From Megaustenia siamemsis (Eukaryota; Mollusca; Gastropoda; Stylommatophora; Ariophantidae): a stretch of DNA of 64,000 nt. A program made the position numbers and the translations under genes. Under the pieces are notes generated by a model, which saw only the letters and a list, made by a program, of their open reading frames with translations, made no database searches and was not told the DNA's origin. Shown here one piece after another: positions 1 to 9,929 of the stretch; positions within the stretch are counted from its first letter, which is position 1; each line of letters begins with the position of its first letter. The stretch lies in assembly GCA_032433765.1 (NCBI GenBank), contig JAVIAB010000159.1, forward strand, positions 59,682,043 through 59,746,042. The letters are read 5' to 3'.

Positions 1-156
1 ATATCGTGTTGCTCATCTACCACAACTCGTGGAGTCGCGATAACTCAGTGGTAAGTGAACAGGACATCAAAGAACAAGATATCATGTTGCTCATCTACCA
101 CAACTCGTGGAGTCGCGATAACTCAGTGGTAAGTGAACAGGACATCAAAGAACAAG
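1..156 (+). repeat. 78-bp tandem duplication of a SINE-A head
   Basis: Positions 1-78 and 79-156 are direct repeats differing at about one base. Each carries flanking sequence plus a SINE-A tRNA-like head (ggagtcgcgataactcagtg). A third start of the unit (atatcgtgtt) follows at 157 and then runs into the SINE body. The duplication therefore postdates the SINE insertion. Because 78 is a multiple of three it makes a spurious repeated open frame. Confidence 0.85.
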
Positions 157-360
157 ATATCGTGTTCGATCCTGATCAAAGGGCTCTGGATTCACCCAGC
201 CTTAATTGGGTACCGGATATTTTCTCATAAAGTAAAGCGGCACGGGCGTAATACCGACCATATTGCCCAAAAAATCTTGTGCCGACGGTCTATAAAAATT
301 ATGGTCACTAACACCATATTCCGTATACGCCACTTGGCGTGACGGGGGTACCTAACTTAT
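109..360 (+). mobile_element. SINE-A copy 1, tRNA-derived
   Basis: The head has an A-box-like segment (taactcagtggtaag) and a B-box-like segment (gttcgatcct). The body matches the other SINE-A copies in the window. It ends in the family hairpin acgccacttggcgt followed by a CTTAC-like tail. Part of the head (anticodon region) differs from the other copies. Confidence 0.85.
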
Positions 361-584
361 TTTTTTTTACTTCCTTACGGTCCAGAAAACTGACCACGCT
401 CTGGATCACATGGAAGTGGCATTTTTTTGTATTTCCTTCCTTGAGTATCTAGCATATTATCACCATGTATTTATTTTGGTTTTCATAACCTTATATGTAT
501 ATTTGTGTGTTGTTGTTTGTTTTTTTTCCAGCTGAAGGACTACTTGGCCGGAACGTCGACTTTTGTTTTGTTAATTACAGCGTA
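361..584. other. No gene recognised
   Basis: AT-rich sequence with T-runs. A polypyrimidine stretch ending in cag near 530 resembles a splice acceptor, but the frame after it is short and unlike any family I know, so no exon is called. Confidence 0.5.
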
Positions 585-780
585 AAGCTGTTGCCATACC
601 ACTTTTTCTTCTTGTTTTTTTTTAAATTGTCATTATCATCAGGTTTACAGCAGCTTCGCATCTTTATGCATCTTTATGCATCTTTATGCACCTTTATGCA
701 TCTTTATGCACCTTTATGCATCTTTATGCATCTTTATGCATCTTTATGCATCTTGGTACCTTTACATCTCTTATAAACGT
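585..780 (+). repeat. Repeat Z copy 1 with 10-bp array
   Basis: This stretch aligns with 59485-59582 (shared ccataccact, aaattgtcattatcatcag, cagcttcg). Here the segment 657-755 is a roughly ten-copy tandem of the 10-mer atctttatgc, which occurs about once in the other copy. The array was therefore made locally from repeat Z sequence. The nature of Z is unknown. Confidence 0.7.
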
Positions 781-960
781 TCTTGTTAGCGTCTCTCTAT
801 GTCTCTCTCTCTCTCTTTTCTGCATCCTGATGTTTCCTATATAAAAGCCTGTTTTTTATTTCTCTTGTTGTCTCTTCTGGGCACATATACAACATATATC
901 CATCTTCTCTTTGTTATTGTAGTTGAGATCATTGTTTGCTTAGCCAAATCTTTTATCTCA

Positions 961-1412
961 ATCATCATCATCATCACATACCTGGTCTGCTGGCGTAGGG
1001 GATCATGTTTCTCCACAACTTTCGATCTCGACAGTTATTTATCATTTCTGCCAAGCTATTCTCTTTAGATGTCTGTTATTTTTTCTCTTTGCTTTCCTCT
1101 ATCTCTTCGTCCCTCAATTTTCCCAATTGTTACAATATATTCCAATTGTTCTCTTCTCATTACATGGCCAAAGAATGAAGATTGTTTCTTCCTAATATTG
1201 GAAATTAGCTCTCTTTTTGTTTTGGCCTCTTTCAGACCTTTATCATTACTCTTCTTAGCTGTCCGTGGTATTCTCAACATTCTTCTGTAAAACCTCATTT
1301 CTACAGACTCCAGTAATTTTCTTGTCTGTTGTCCTGTTGTCCATGATTTACATCCATATGTTAAGACTGGCTCTACATAACATTTAAGAACTCTTTTTCT
1401 TGAGCGAATCAT
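961..1412 (-). mobile_element. LINE-a 3' end fragment
   Basis: The minus strand encodes the end of a non-LTR retrotransposon polyprotein. Visible motifs are YVEPVLTYGC, FYRRMLRIPR, RKKQSSFFGHVMRRE and GRRDRGKQRE. The element ends at 961 in a short ATG-type trinucleotide tail (catcatcat on the plus strand). The frame stops early (KITDI) compared with the copy at 7890. The clade, RTE-like or related, cannot be fixed from this fragment. It is an inactive, 5'-truncated copy. Confidence 0.85.
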
Positions 1413-1427
1413 GATTGTGCAAAGAAG

Positions 1428-1640
1428 TTACGACAGTGGTTTTCTGTTGCCTTCCGTCGGTTTGTTTACGGTTGGCTCCGCTAGCCTTTGACTAAAAAGT
1501 CTCACCCACAAGGCAGTGGTGTTGTTTTACTTCGATGTACCCTCCCTTAGCCTTTTACTCCCCCGAACTTACCTGCAAGGCAGCAGGGCAGCCACAGGTT
1601 GTACAGTTTACCGCATACAGTAACAGGTAAAATGACACGA
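1428..1640. repeat. Possible dispersed repeat fragment
   Basis: The segment near 1545-1600 (ccttagccttttactc, cctgcaaggcagcagggca) resembles 63930-63980 at the far end of the window, suggesting a low-identity dispersed repeat. No coding potential is seen. Confidence 0.35.
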
Positions 1641-1644
1641 CAAT

Positions 1645-1830
1645 CTCAATATTAGCCTTGAATTTATGCTTTTGTTCACTGAGTATTCTCCTTAGACATT
1701 TGTCTTCAAAAGTTTTTAGTCTTCTCTCAATCTCCTTTGATGTTTTCCAGCTTTCATATGTACAGGTTAGGGTTGATAATACGTTTGACTTGAGTATTCT
1801 AAGTTTAGTTTTCATGCTTAGTGTCTTTAA
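1645..1830 (-). mobile_element. LINE-b reverse transcriptase C-terminal fragment
   Basis: The minus-strand translation contains TKLRILKSNVLSTLTCTYES and KTFEDKCLRRIL. These match the connection region after the RT domain of LINE ORF2 proteins. The sequence differs clearly from LINE-a, so it is a separate family. Only about 60 residues are present and the frame then runs into unrelated sequence. Confidence 0.7.
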
Positions 1831-1869
1831 ATTCCTTATTTTGTCCAGGTTTTTTATAATTCGTTACTA

Positions 1870-2300
1870 CTTTTGCTATTATGCTTCTGATCTCTTTCTT
1901 TGTTTTGGCAAACACAATTCTCCCATTTTTGTGTTGCCCTGGGTTTTTTTTTATCTCTTTATTTGTTTTGACAAATATTACCCTCCTATTACTTTTGTTA
2001 TTCTGTTTTTTTATCTCTTTCTTTGTTTTGACAAATATTACCCTTCTATTACTTTTGTTACCCTGTTTTTTTTTAAAATCTCTTTCTTTGTTTCGACAAA
2101 CACAACTCTCCCATTACTTTTGTTATCCTTTTGTATTTATCTCATTCTTTGTTTCGACAAACATAACTCTCCCATTACTTTTGTTATCCTTTTGTATTTA
2201 TCTCATTCTTTGTTTCGACAAACACAGCTCCCCCATTACTTTTATTATCCTGCTTCTGATCTCTTTCTTTATTTCGACAAACACAACCATCCCATAATTT
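1870..2300. repeat. About 60-bp tandem repeat, 7 copies
   Basis: Imperfect direct repeats of a T-rich unit containing ctctttctttgttt, gacaaa and attacttttgtta. Two overlapping open frames here are by-products of the low-complexity unit. Confidence 0.85.
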
Positions 2301-2647
2301 CTTTCCAAATCAAATTCCACGTCAACATCTGGAATTGATACAGAGAAAATCCAGCATTTCTATTTTTCGACACAAAAGAGGTTTTAAAACAGGATGAAAT
2401 ATATACATGTCGTCCAATATACAAATATATTTCTGGCTACTTTAACCGTAAGTTTTAATAAAACGTATTCCCAGGCCGACTGTGGAGTGTTTGAACTGGC
2501 TAAATAGAACGTAACGTAATATTGACACGTATTCTTGTTCGTACTTGCATTTCTCACACTTCAGTGGCTCATTTATACATTTTTTTCTTTATAAAAATGC
2601 GAAATAAAAATACTGAGTCTCACACGTGGTGGTGATTGTTTTGACCA
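2301..2647. other. No gene recognised
   Basis: AT-rich, non-repetitive sequence with no supported exon or element. Confidence 0.5.
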
Positions 2648-2840
2648 AGCGGTCATTATCCCTGAATCATTTCAGGGGAAGAGGTATGTTTACAGCACTC
2701 CGGAAAAAAAAATAAAAAAATAATCAATGACAGAAAAATAAAACTAAGAAAGATATATGGTCCGAAGCAGGATCGATCCTTGGCTCAGCGCCTTGCCACG
2801 AGAAACCATACGCTAGAGCACACAGTAAACTCATCTAAGT
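2648..2840 (-). mobile_element. SINE-D copy 1, tRNA-like head
   Basis: Aligns with 52297-52420 (shared ttcaggggaagaggtatgtt and tggtccgaagcagg). Read on the minus strand it begins with a tRNA-like piece: an A-box-like tgctctagcgtatgg and a B-box-like gatcgatcctg. Two copies plus tRNA-like boxes suggest a short SINE. The assignment is an inference. Confidence 0.55.
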
Positions 2841-2925
2841 AAAAAAAAAATTAGCTATAATTGGCGGTGTCTTCCACGCAGTTGTGCAGGCTTATTGCTT
2901 TTTTTTATTATGTTGTTGATTAATG

Positions 2926-3157
<232 letters not shown>

Positions 3158-3407
3158 ATCTTTCGAGTCGTAATCGGACCATAAGGTATAGACCTAGATA
3201 CTCTTTCCCTGTTTCTAAATTTGCTTTCTAGCAGTCTCAATCCTTGCAAACATCTTTTATCAAGTCTCGCCATTTGTCTCTGTTCTGTGCAAGCATCTCA
3301 ATCTCATTGAGGGAGCCGATTCCTGCTACCTTTGCCTCCTGATCAATGTTCTTCTCAGTGTCTCTCTGAGTCTTCCTCTTTTCCTCCAATCTGTTGTTTC
3401 CCACAGG
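3158..3407 (-). mobile_element. LINE-j C-terminal fragment
   Basis: The minus strand reads MLAQNRDKWRDLIKDVCKD, a typical closing segment of LINE ORF2 proteins. The segment aligns with 6600-6775 (shared tctcgccatttgtctctgtt and ctgtgcaagca). The polypeptide is broken and partial. Confidence 0.6.
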
Positions 3408-3418
3408 AGGGCTTGCTT

Positions 3419-3666
3419 AAAAAAAGTAAAAGTAAAGAGCCCCCGTCACGCCAAGTGGCGTATAGGGAATATGGTGTTAGTGACCCTAAATTTTACAGAC
3501 CTTCGGCACATGATTTTTGGGGTAATGTGGTCGGTATTACGCCCGTGCCGCTTTACTTTCCCAGAAAAAAATCCGGTACCCATTTAAAGCTGGGTGAACC
3601 CGGAAGCCCTCGGTTGGGATCGAACCCTACCTCTTGTCCTTTGTAGTCCAGTTCACTAACCACTGA
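3419..3666 (-). mobile_element. SINE-A copy 2 with target-site duplication
   Basis: Body and 3' hairpin match the family. The copy is cut 14 bp into the head, ending at aaccactga on the plus strand. It is flanked by agggcttgctt (3408-3418) and agggcgtgctt (3667-3677), an 11-bp target-site duplication with one mismatch. It inserted next to LINE-j sequence. A 104-codon frame across it is not a gene. Confidence 0.9.
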
Positions 3667-3677
3667 AGGGCGTGCTT

Positions 3678-3792
3678 TGCTATTCGGTTATTATCTATTC
3701 TCATGACATATCTAACATATGTACATCGTATTTTTCATGATTACTGATAATATAAGTGGTTAATTGGCGATTTCTCTAATTTCCTCGTTTGT
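3678..3792. other. No gene recognised
   Basis: Short AT-rich spacer between SINE-A copy 2 and SINE-C copy 1. Confidence 0.5.
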
Positions 3793-3804
3793 GACTGGTT
3801 GACT

Positions 3805-4068
3805 ATCTATTGTCCTTTCGAGCCGAAGACGGCACATAGGGCAGAACTACAATCTCAAAAGCAGAAACCGTGCATGCCACAATGGCACATATTGCATAGA
3901 TCACTGCTTCTAAAGTCTATAGTTCTGTTTCCATAACAATACTTTTCACAATGACAGCTTGTCAAGCCATCGATCAATCCCCTTAGTCGCCTCTTACGAC
4001 ATGCCTGGAAGGTCACAGTGTCACTATTCTTTACTTCCCTCATAATGAGGCCCCGGTAACACACGGGA
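3805..4068 (-). mobile_element. SINE-C copy 1 with perfect 12-bp TSD
   Basis: Homologous to 26804-27068 and 36263-36524. Flanked by the identical 12-mer gactggttgact at 3793-3804 and 4069-4080, which shows retroposition. On the minus strand it starts near ccgtgtgttaccggggcctc, carries gtaagaggcgactaagg and ends in gacaatagatag, so the 3' tail is ATAG-type. I see no clear tRNA head. Confidence 0.85.
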
Positions 4069-4080
4069 GACTGGTTGACT

Positions 4081-4431
4081 GCGCTGGACAAGATGACCAG
4101 GTGTTGTGCAAGTGTCTCCCGAGATCTCGTACCTGTTTGTGACTTTCTTTCTTTTTAAGGAACTGAAGGGAAGAGTGTATGTACCTGCACTAACTACAAC
4201 CATGGGTAACCTTCAGACGTGTATCATTGAAACTGTAAAATCAATCACACTGGATATCCTGTAGAGAGTTCTGGCCCGAATTAGATTTATCGCATCCATG
4301 TTTGCCTAGCGACGGTTGAGGCGCATATCGAGTGTGATTGATATCAACCAATACCACAAGAAACTTGATGATTCTTGATATTCCGAGGGAAACATCACAG
4401 CATCAACGGCGATGATGATCATACAATAATA
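4081..4431. other. No gene recognised
   Basis: Mixed-composition sequence without a recognised element, up to the start of the 39-bp array. Confidence 0.5.
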
Positions 4432-5520
4432 TAACGCATACAAAAATAATGAAACTAGATAGCTCTTGTATGATTCATACAAAAATAATGAAACTAGACA
4501 GCTCTTGTATGATTTATAAACAAATAATGAAACTAGACAGCTTTTGTGTGATTTATACAAAAATAATGAAACTAGACAGCTCTTGTATGATTCATACAAA
4601 AATAATGAAACTAGACAGCTCTTTTATGATTCGTAAAAATAATGAAAATAGACAGTGCTTGTATGATTTATACAAAAATAATGAAACTAGACAGTTCTTG
4701 TATGATTCATACAAATTAATGAAACTAGACAGCTCTTTTATGATTTATACAAATTAATTAAACTGGACTGCTCTTGTATGATTCATACAAGAATAATGAA
4801 AATAGACAGCTCTTTTATGATTCGTGAAAAATAATGAAAATAGACAGTGCTTGTATGATTCGTAAAAAAATCAGGAAATAGATAGTTCATGTGTGATTCT
4901 CACAAAACCCATGAAAATAGACAGATTTCCTGTGTGATTCTTACAAAACCCATGAAAATAGACAGCTCTTGTTTGATTCGTACAAAACCAATGAAAATAT
5001 ATAGCCCTTGTGTAATTTGTACAAAACCAATGAAAATAGGACGCTCTTGCGTAATTCTTACAAAACCCATGAAAATAGATAGCCCTTGTGTAATTTGTAC
5101 AAAACCCAAAAAAATAGATAGCTCTTGTGTAATTCGTACAAAACCAATAAAAATAGATAGCTCTTGTGTAATTTGTACAAAACCAATGAAAATAGATAGC
5201 TCTTGTGTAATTCGTAAAAACCAATGAAAATAGATAGCCCTTGTGTAATTCGTACAAAACCAATGAAAATAAGCAGCTCTTGTTTGATTCGTCAAAACCA
5301 ATGAAAATAGATAGATCTTATGTTTTTCGTACAAAACTAATCAAAAAAGACAGCTCTTGTTTGATTCGTACAAAACCAATGAAAATAGACAGCTCTTGTT
5401 TAATTCGTACAAAACCCATGAAAATAAACAGCTCTTGTTTGACTCATACAAAACCAATGAAAATAGACAGCTCTTGTTTGATTCGTACAAAACCAATGAA
5501 AAATAGACAGGTCTTGTATA
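4432..5520. repeat. 39-bp hairpin minisatellite, about 28 copies
   Basis: Direct repeats of a 39-bp unit. Each contains an inverted repeat such as ttgtatgattcatacaa. Two subfamilies sit side by side. Units before about 4860 read gtatgattcatacaaaaata; later units read gtgtaattcgtacaaaacca. Several open frames exist on both strands because 39 is a multiple of three. Confidence 0.93.
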
Positions 5521-5892
5521 CCCTTGCATTGACGTTCGTGTTGTAGCTTAGTTCATCTGTTGATGAAAGATGTTTGAATTCAATTATTCAGTCTACAGAT
5601 GCCACTGCTGGCTCCAGGTCTCCCCTCACGACTGCCCCCAAGTATGTGCATATTCCCTGCTGCATATCCAGAGGGGATTTCTAATTTGGCTATGACGTAA
5701 CGTTGGCTATTTTTAGCACATTTCCCAAGCTGTCTCGGGGTTCTCATCATTCTTTGAACGAATAGAATGACATGGCAGCACTATTTAGTTATCTCGTTTT
5801 ATATTTTCAAAATATCAACATTAATTGAATTAATTAAAAGTGAATTAATATATTTACAATGAAATGAAAGAGTAGTAAAGATTGTAAGTTCA
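5521..5892. other. No gene recognised
   Basis: AT-rich single-copy-looking sequence. No supported feature. Confidence 0.5.
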
Positions 5893-6054
5893 TCATCATC
5901 ACGTACCATACCGATTGGCGTTAGCGATCATGACCTTCCACAATCTTCTATCCGCCGTGCATCGTGTCAGTTATGTTGTTAACTATTTGCCATGCTATGA
6001 AACCAAAATATCTAATATTTTCTTCTTTTAGTATAAGTTCGAAATATGTTAATC

Positions 6055-6058
<4 letters not shown>
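5893..6058 (-). mobile_element. LINE-a2 3' end fragment
   Basis: Begins with a catcatcatc tail and matches the 3' ends of the LINE-a2 copies near 17700 and 29040 (gtaccataccg, gatcatgacc, ttccacaatcttcta). Its 5' side is lost at the CT microsatellite. Confidence 0.75.

Positions 6059-6116
<58 letters not shown>
6057..6116. repeat. (CT)n microsatellite
   Basis: About 60 bp of pure CT dinucleotide repeat at the broken edge of the LINE-a2 fragment. Confidence 0.97.
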
Positions 6117-6120
<4 letters not shown>

Positions 6121-6149
6121 CATCCAAAAACCCCAGATGTGTGACAAGG

Positions 6150-6262
6150 GTATCAGCCATAACGAGGTCCGTCATAAGGTGGTCCGTCATAAGGAGGTCC
6201 GTCATAAGGAGGTCCGTCAAAAGGAGGTCCGTCATAAGGTGGTCTGTCATAAGGGGTCCGTC
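6150..6262. repeat. 15-bp tandem repeat
   Basis: About seven copies of ggtccgtcataagga with small variations. Confidence 0.9.
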
Positions 6263-6304
6263 ATGCTTTCTCAGAAACTTGTGAGTTTGAGAACATGAAA
6301 AACA

Positions 6305-6572
6305 TAGTAAAGTAAAAAAAAAAAAAAAACAGCCCCGTCACGCCAAGTGGCGTATAGGGAATATGGTGTTAATGACCATACATTTTACAGACCTTCAGCG
6401 CGTGATTTTTTTTGGATAATGTGATCGGTATTACGCCCGTGCCGCTTTACTTTCCGGAAAAAAATCTGGTACTCAGTTAAGGATGGGTGAACCCGGAAGC
6501 CGTCGGTTGGGATCGAACCCTACCTCTTGTCCTTTGTAGTCCATTTCACTAACCACTGAGCTCTCGCGGCTC
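6305..6572 (-). mobile_element. SINE-A copy 3
   Basis: Near full-length reverse copy. It begins with the tail (agtaaaa), carries acgccaagtggcgt and ends in the tRNA-like head (actgagctctcgcggctc). Confidence 0.93.
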
Positions 6573-6599
6573 AATGTAAATCTGCATGTCGTGGCTTAT

Positions 6600-6775
6600 T
6601 TTTAAGGTATCTATATATCTATTGACCTTTCAAGCCGTAGCCGGCCCATAGAGCGTATACCAAGATACTCCTTCTCCTACCTGAATTTTTGTTCTAGCAG
6701 TTTTCAATTCTTTTAAAGATATTTTATCAAATCTCGCCATTTGTCTCTGTTCTGTGCAAGCAGTTCTTTTTATGG
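6600..6775 (-). mobile_element. LINE-j C-terminal fragment, second copy
   Basis: Aligns with 3158-3300, including tctcgccatttgtctctgtt followed by ctgtgcaagca. Degenerate and not translatable over a useful length. Confidence 0.6.
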
Positions 6776-6844
6776 TATGAAGGGGATGAAATAAGTTAAA
6801 TAATTAAGGCAATGATGGTCAGTTTGGAGCCCGGATATGCTGCG

Positions 6845-7320
6845 CCCGGAAACAAATGCCCCTCTCCCGCAGACAATATAATCTTCATCGCACCGTTGTG
6901 TTACCAATGCCAGACCTAGACACTAGAGGCAAGAACAACAAGAAAATAACCACTGCTATAATGAAATGTGGTAGACGAATGACAGGAAACAGCTTGATAG
7001 GCAAGATAAAAAATGAAGAACTAAGAAACACGCTAGGAATAACCCTTACCATAAAATATGTAAAGAAACAACAAATAAAATAGTTTGGCCACGTGACAAG
7101 GCAGAAAGAATAAAACACAAAACAACGAGCCTTCAATCAACGTTACGAGAACAACAGACCAAATGGACGACCACGATCCAAAAATATATCAAAATGGTTG
7201 ATGGAACATTAAAAGCACTAGGAAACATAACAGCAACAAAGGGGAGCAGAAGAGCAAAAGACCGCAAATTATACCACCCCTTGAGGTTGTAAGGCAAATG
7301 AAGAAGGAAGTAAGAAAGAA
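6845..7320 (+). mobile_element. LINE-f 3' end fragment
   Basis: Degenerate end of a LINE ORF2. Recognisable pieces are KYVKKQQIK, a following FGHV in frame after a stop, and a GRPRSK block. It ends with a purine tail (caaatgaagaaggaagtaag). Matching copies occur near 18750, 44930 and, reversed, 57508. Internal stops show that it is dead. Confidence 0.8.
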
Positions 7321-7333
7321 TATATATATATAT

Positions 7334-7584
7334 AAAGTAAAGTACCCCGTCACGCCAAGTGGCGTATAGGGAATATGGTGTTAGTGACCATACATTTTAC
7401 AGACCTTCGGCACATGATTTGTAGGGTAATGTGGTCGGTATCACGCCCGTGCCGCTTCACTTTCCCAGAAAAAAAATCCAGTTCGCATTAAAGGCTGGGT
7501 GAACCCGAAAGCCGTCGGTTGGGATCGAACCTTACCCCTTGTCCTTTGTAGTCCAGTTCACTAACCACTGAGCTATCGTGGCTC

Positions 7585-7586
<2 letters not shown>
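7334..7586 (-). mobile_element. SINE-A copy 4, inserted in a TA repeat
   Basis: Full-length reverse copy from the aaagtaaagta tail to the head (gagctatcgtggctccc). It is flanked by TA dinucleotide runs on both sides (7320-7333 and 7587-7624), so it landed inside a TA microsatellite. Confidence 0.93.

Positions 7587-7624
<38 letters not shown>
7587..7624. repeat. (TA)n microsatellite
   Basis: About 38 bp of TA repeat, the right half of the target of SINE-A copy 4. Confidence 0.95.
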
Positions 7625-7629
<5 letters not shown>

Positions 7630-7889
7630 TTAGAGTCAAGACAGACGGTTGGTTGGAAGGAATTATGATACGTTAGGAGTCTGTAAAAAAAAAAATTGGT
7701 GTCTTATGTTGGATGCTGCTTTGCTGAACAACTTTTCGAGTAGATGAATCTGCCAATATTGGACAGACAGATCCATCCGCAAAACAAACATGAAATGAAA
7801 TAATGTCCTCAAATAGAAAAGCTTTATTAAAGACCAAAACTTTGCAGATGTGCTATTCTTCTATCTTTACGCTGACCTAAATTGGTGAA

Positions 7890-8375
7890 GTGTGAACATT
7901 TTTGACAAATAGAAACAAGACAAAAAGAGTTCTTACATGTTATGTAGAGCCTGCCTTAACATGTGTATGTGAATCATGGACAATAAGACAACCGACAAGA
8001 AAATCACTGGAGTCTGTAGAAATGTGGTTTTGCAGAAGAATGTTGAGAATACCATGGATAGCTAAGAAGAGTAATGAAAATGTTCTGAAAGAGGCCAAAG
8101 AAAAGAGAGAGCTAATATCCAATATTAGGAAGAAACAATCATCATGTTTTGGCCATGTAATGAGAAGGGAACAACTGGAATATATTGTAACAACTGGGAA
8201 AATGGAGGGACGAAGAGATAGAGGGAAGCAAAGAGAAAATATACCAGACAGCTTAAGAGAATGGCTTGGCGGAAGGTCAACAACGGAAATGATAAATAGA
8301 TGTCGAAATCGAAAGTTGTGGAAAGACACGATCACCTACACGGTATGGTAGATGATGATGATGATGGTGATGATA
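7890..8375 (+). mobile_element. LINE-a 3' end fragment
   Basis: Contains a 149-codon open frame, the longest clean LINE-a remnant here. Motifs in order are CYVEPALTC, SWTIRQPTRKSLES, CRRMLRIPW, RKKQSSCFGHVMRRE, GKMEGRRDRGKQRE and RKLWKDTITY. It ends in a gatgatgatgatg tail. The RT core is absent. It lies about 540 bp upstream of the IF start codon, so it may limit the 5' extent of that promoter. Confidence 0.88.
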
Positions 8376-8839
8376 AAATGGATGAAAAGGTACAACTTCC
8401 CAAGTTTTAGAATCACCTAATGATACATCAATAAATTTAAGTCCACGATGGCTGCTATTCTGCATTTATAATTTGCCCGGCTCTGCAGCTTGAGAAAGCC
8501 GCTCGCTCCATCCACGACTCGCCCGCACGGTGTCGCCACAGAGCTATCGACAAGTCCCCGCAGAAACTTCCAACCGCTAGACGACCGTCACACACAGATC
8601 GGGTTGTTGGACATTCTCGCCTTGCATTCTTAGTGACAAGACTATCATTGCCATTTTACCGGCCGGCTTTCTAGAACGAAGGCTCGTACGGAAATCTGAT
8701 TACAATCAAGCAGTAAATTTGTAAGGCTATTTATCATTTAAGATTTATCAACGTTTGTCAGTTTCACGTTTGAACTATTGAGCTTGAGTTCTCATTTTGG
8801 GAAAATTGTGAATTTTAATTAGATCGCTTTTGCGTGCGG
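8376..8839 (+). promoter_or_regulatory. Candidate upstream region of the IF gene
   Basis: The part from about 8470 to 8700 is more GC-rich than the surroundings and has no repeat match in the window. It lies directly upstream of the IF exon. No specific factor site is claimed. Confidence 0.35.
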
Positions 8840-8847
8840 TATATAAT
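8840..8847 (+). promoter_or_regulatory. Candidate TATA box
   Basis: The sequence tatataat lies 71 bp upstream of the ATG. A start of transcription about 30 bp downstream would leave a 5' leader of roughly 40 nt. A second candidate, tatatat, lies at 8861-8867. Inferred from position only. Confidence 0.4.
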
Positions 8848-8910
8848 CGAGACCGCTCATTATATATTTGATTTCTTCGCTTCTGTGAATTAGCACAACA
8901 ATCAAGGAAG

Positions 8911-9383
8911 ATGTCGAAATCAAGGGTAGAGGAGGAATCCAAGCATCAGAGCAAGATTCTTCCAAGGCAGTTTGTGATTACACGCACAGCAGGAAACAAG
9001 AGCGGCTCCTACGGTTCTAGATCGAGCTACAATTATCCTCCTAGCTCAATGTCCCCCGGGGTGTACCAGCAGATCTCCAGCACAGGAATCATCGACTTTA
9101 GAGGATGCCGAGAAAAGGAAAAACGAGAGATGCAGAACTTGAACGAGCGCCTGGCCAGCTACATCGAGAAGGTTCACTTCCTGGACGCCCAAGTGAAGAA
9201 GCTGGAGGCTGAGAATGAAGCTCTCCGGAACAGGAAAGTCGAAGATCTCCAACCCATCAGAGACGCCTACGAGAATGAGCTTGCCCAGGCCAGGAAAGTC
9301 ATCGATGAGCTCAGTTCTACCAAGGGTGTAGCAGAGGCCAAATTGGCTGGACTTCAGGACGAGATCGCTTCTCTCAGAGACCT
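8911..9383 (+). CDS. Cytoplasmic intermediate filament protein, exon 1
   Basis: This encodes the N-terminal 157 residues plus two bases of a cytoplasmic IF protein, a structural protein that forms coiled-coil filaments. Residues 1-68 are a Ser/Tyr/Gly-rich head. Coil 1A starts near residue 70 ([20 protein letters not shown], then [18 protein letters not shown]). A short linker follows at about 106-115, and coil 1B begins ([18 protein letters not shown]). The start is the first ATG, with A at -3, and no upstream in-frame alternative of this type was seen. The coding run ends at a consensus donor (cct|gtgagt, intron from 9384) in phase 2. Without splicing a TGA follows at once. Codon composition is GC-richer than the flanks and the frame is intact, which argues for a living gene. 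No later exon was found in the remaining 54 kb, so the gene either has a very long first intron or is truncated. The family is certain; the exact paralogue is not. Confidence 0.93.
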
Positions 9384-9389
9384 GTGAGT
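9384..9389 (+). other. Splice donor of IF intron 1
   Basis: gtgagt follows the last coiled-coil codon and gives a phase-2 junction. The next exon must supply the third base of a CTN leucine codon. Confidence 0.8.
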
Positions 9390-9399
9390 ATTTGCTTTT

Positions 9400-9745
9400 A
9401 TTGCCTATTCTCATTATCTATTCTCGTTATCTATTCTCATAATCTATTCTAATTATCTATTCTCTTGATCTATTTCTATTATCATTATCTATTCTCATTA
9501 TCTATTACCTTTATATATTTTCATTATCGATTCTTTTTATCTACTCTCTTTATCTATTCTCTTTATTTATTCTTCTTATCTATTCTCGTTATCTATTCTC
9601 TTTATCTATTCTCCTTATCTATTCTCGTTAGATATTCTCTTTATCTACTCTCTTTATCTATTCTCTTCATCTATTCTATTTATATATTCTCTTCATCTAT
9701 TCTCTTTATCTGTTCTCTTTATCTAATCTCTTTATCTATTCAAAG
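9400..9745 (+). repeat. TTATCTATTCTC-type array in IF intron 1
   Basis: About 340 bp of imperfect 12-bp units built from tatctattctc, beginning 16 bp after the splice donor. The plus strand is pyrimidine-rich. Confidence 0.9.
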
Positions 9746-9929
9746 TTCTCAAAATCTTACAGAATCTGCATGTATTACCACAATGTGCTTCCACTCTGCG
9801 TGTGTTCCTTGTGGTTTGTATTGTCAGTTTGTGTGTGTTCCCTCTGTGTTCTTTAAATCTGTGTATGTTCCTTTTACTTTGTGTTTTCAATCTATGTGTG
9901 TTGCCTCTATATGCTTTCTGCCTGTGTTC

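Noticed and set aside
520..776. An exon after a splice-acceptor-like tract at 530
   Set aside because: The frame continues into repeat Z and a 10-bp array with no protein similarity.
3332..3646. 104-codon plus frame and similar frames (YREYGVSDPKFYRPSA) as a conserved protein family
   Set aside because: They are translations of reversed SINE-A copies (also at 11192, 58930). Conservation is that of the repeat.
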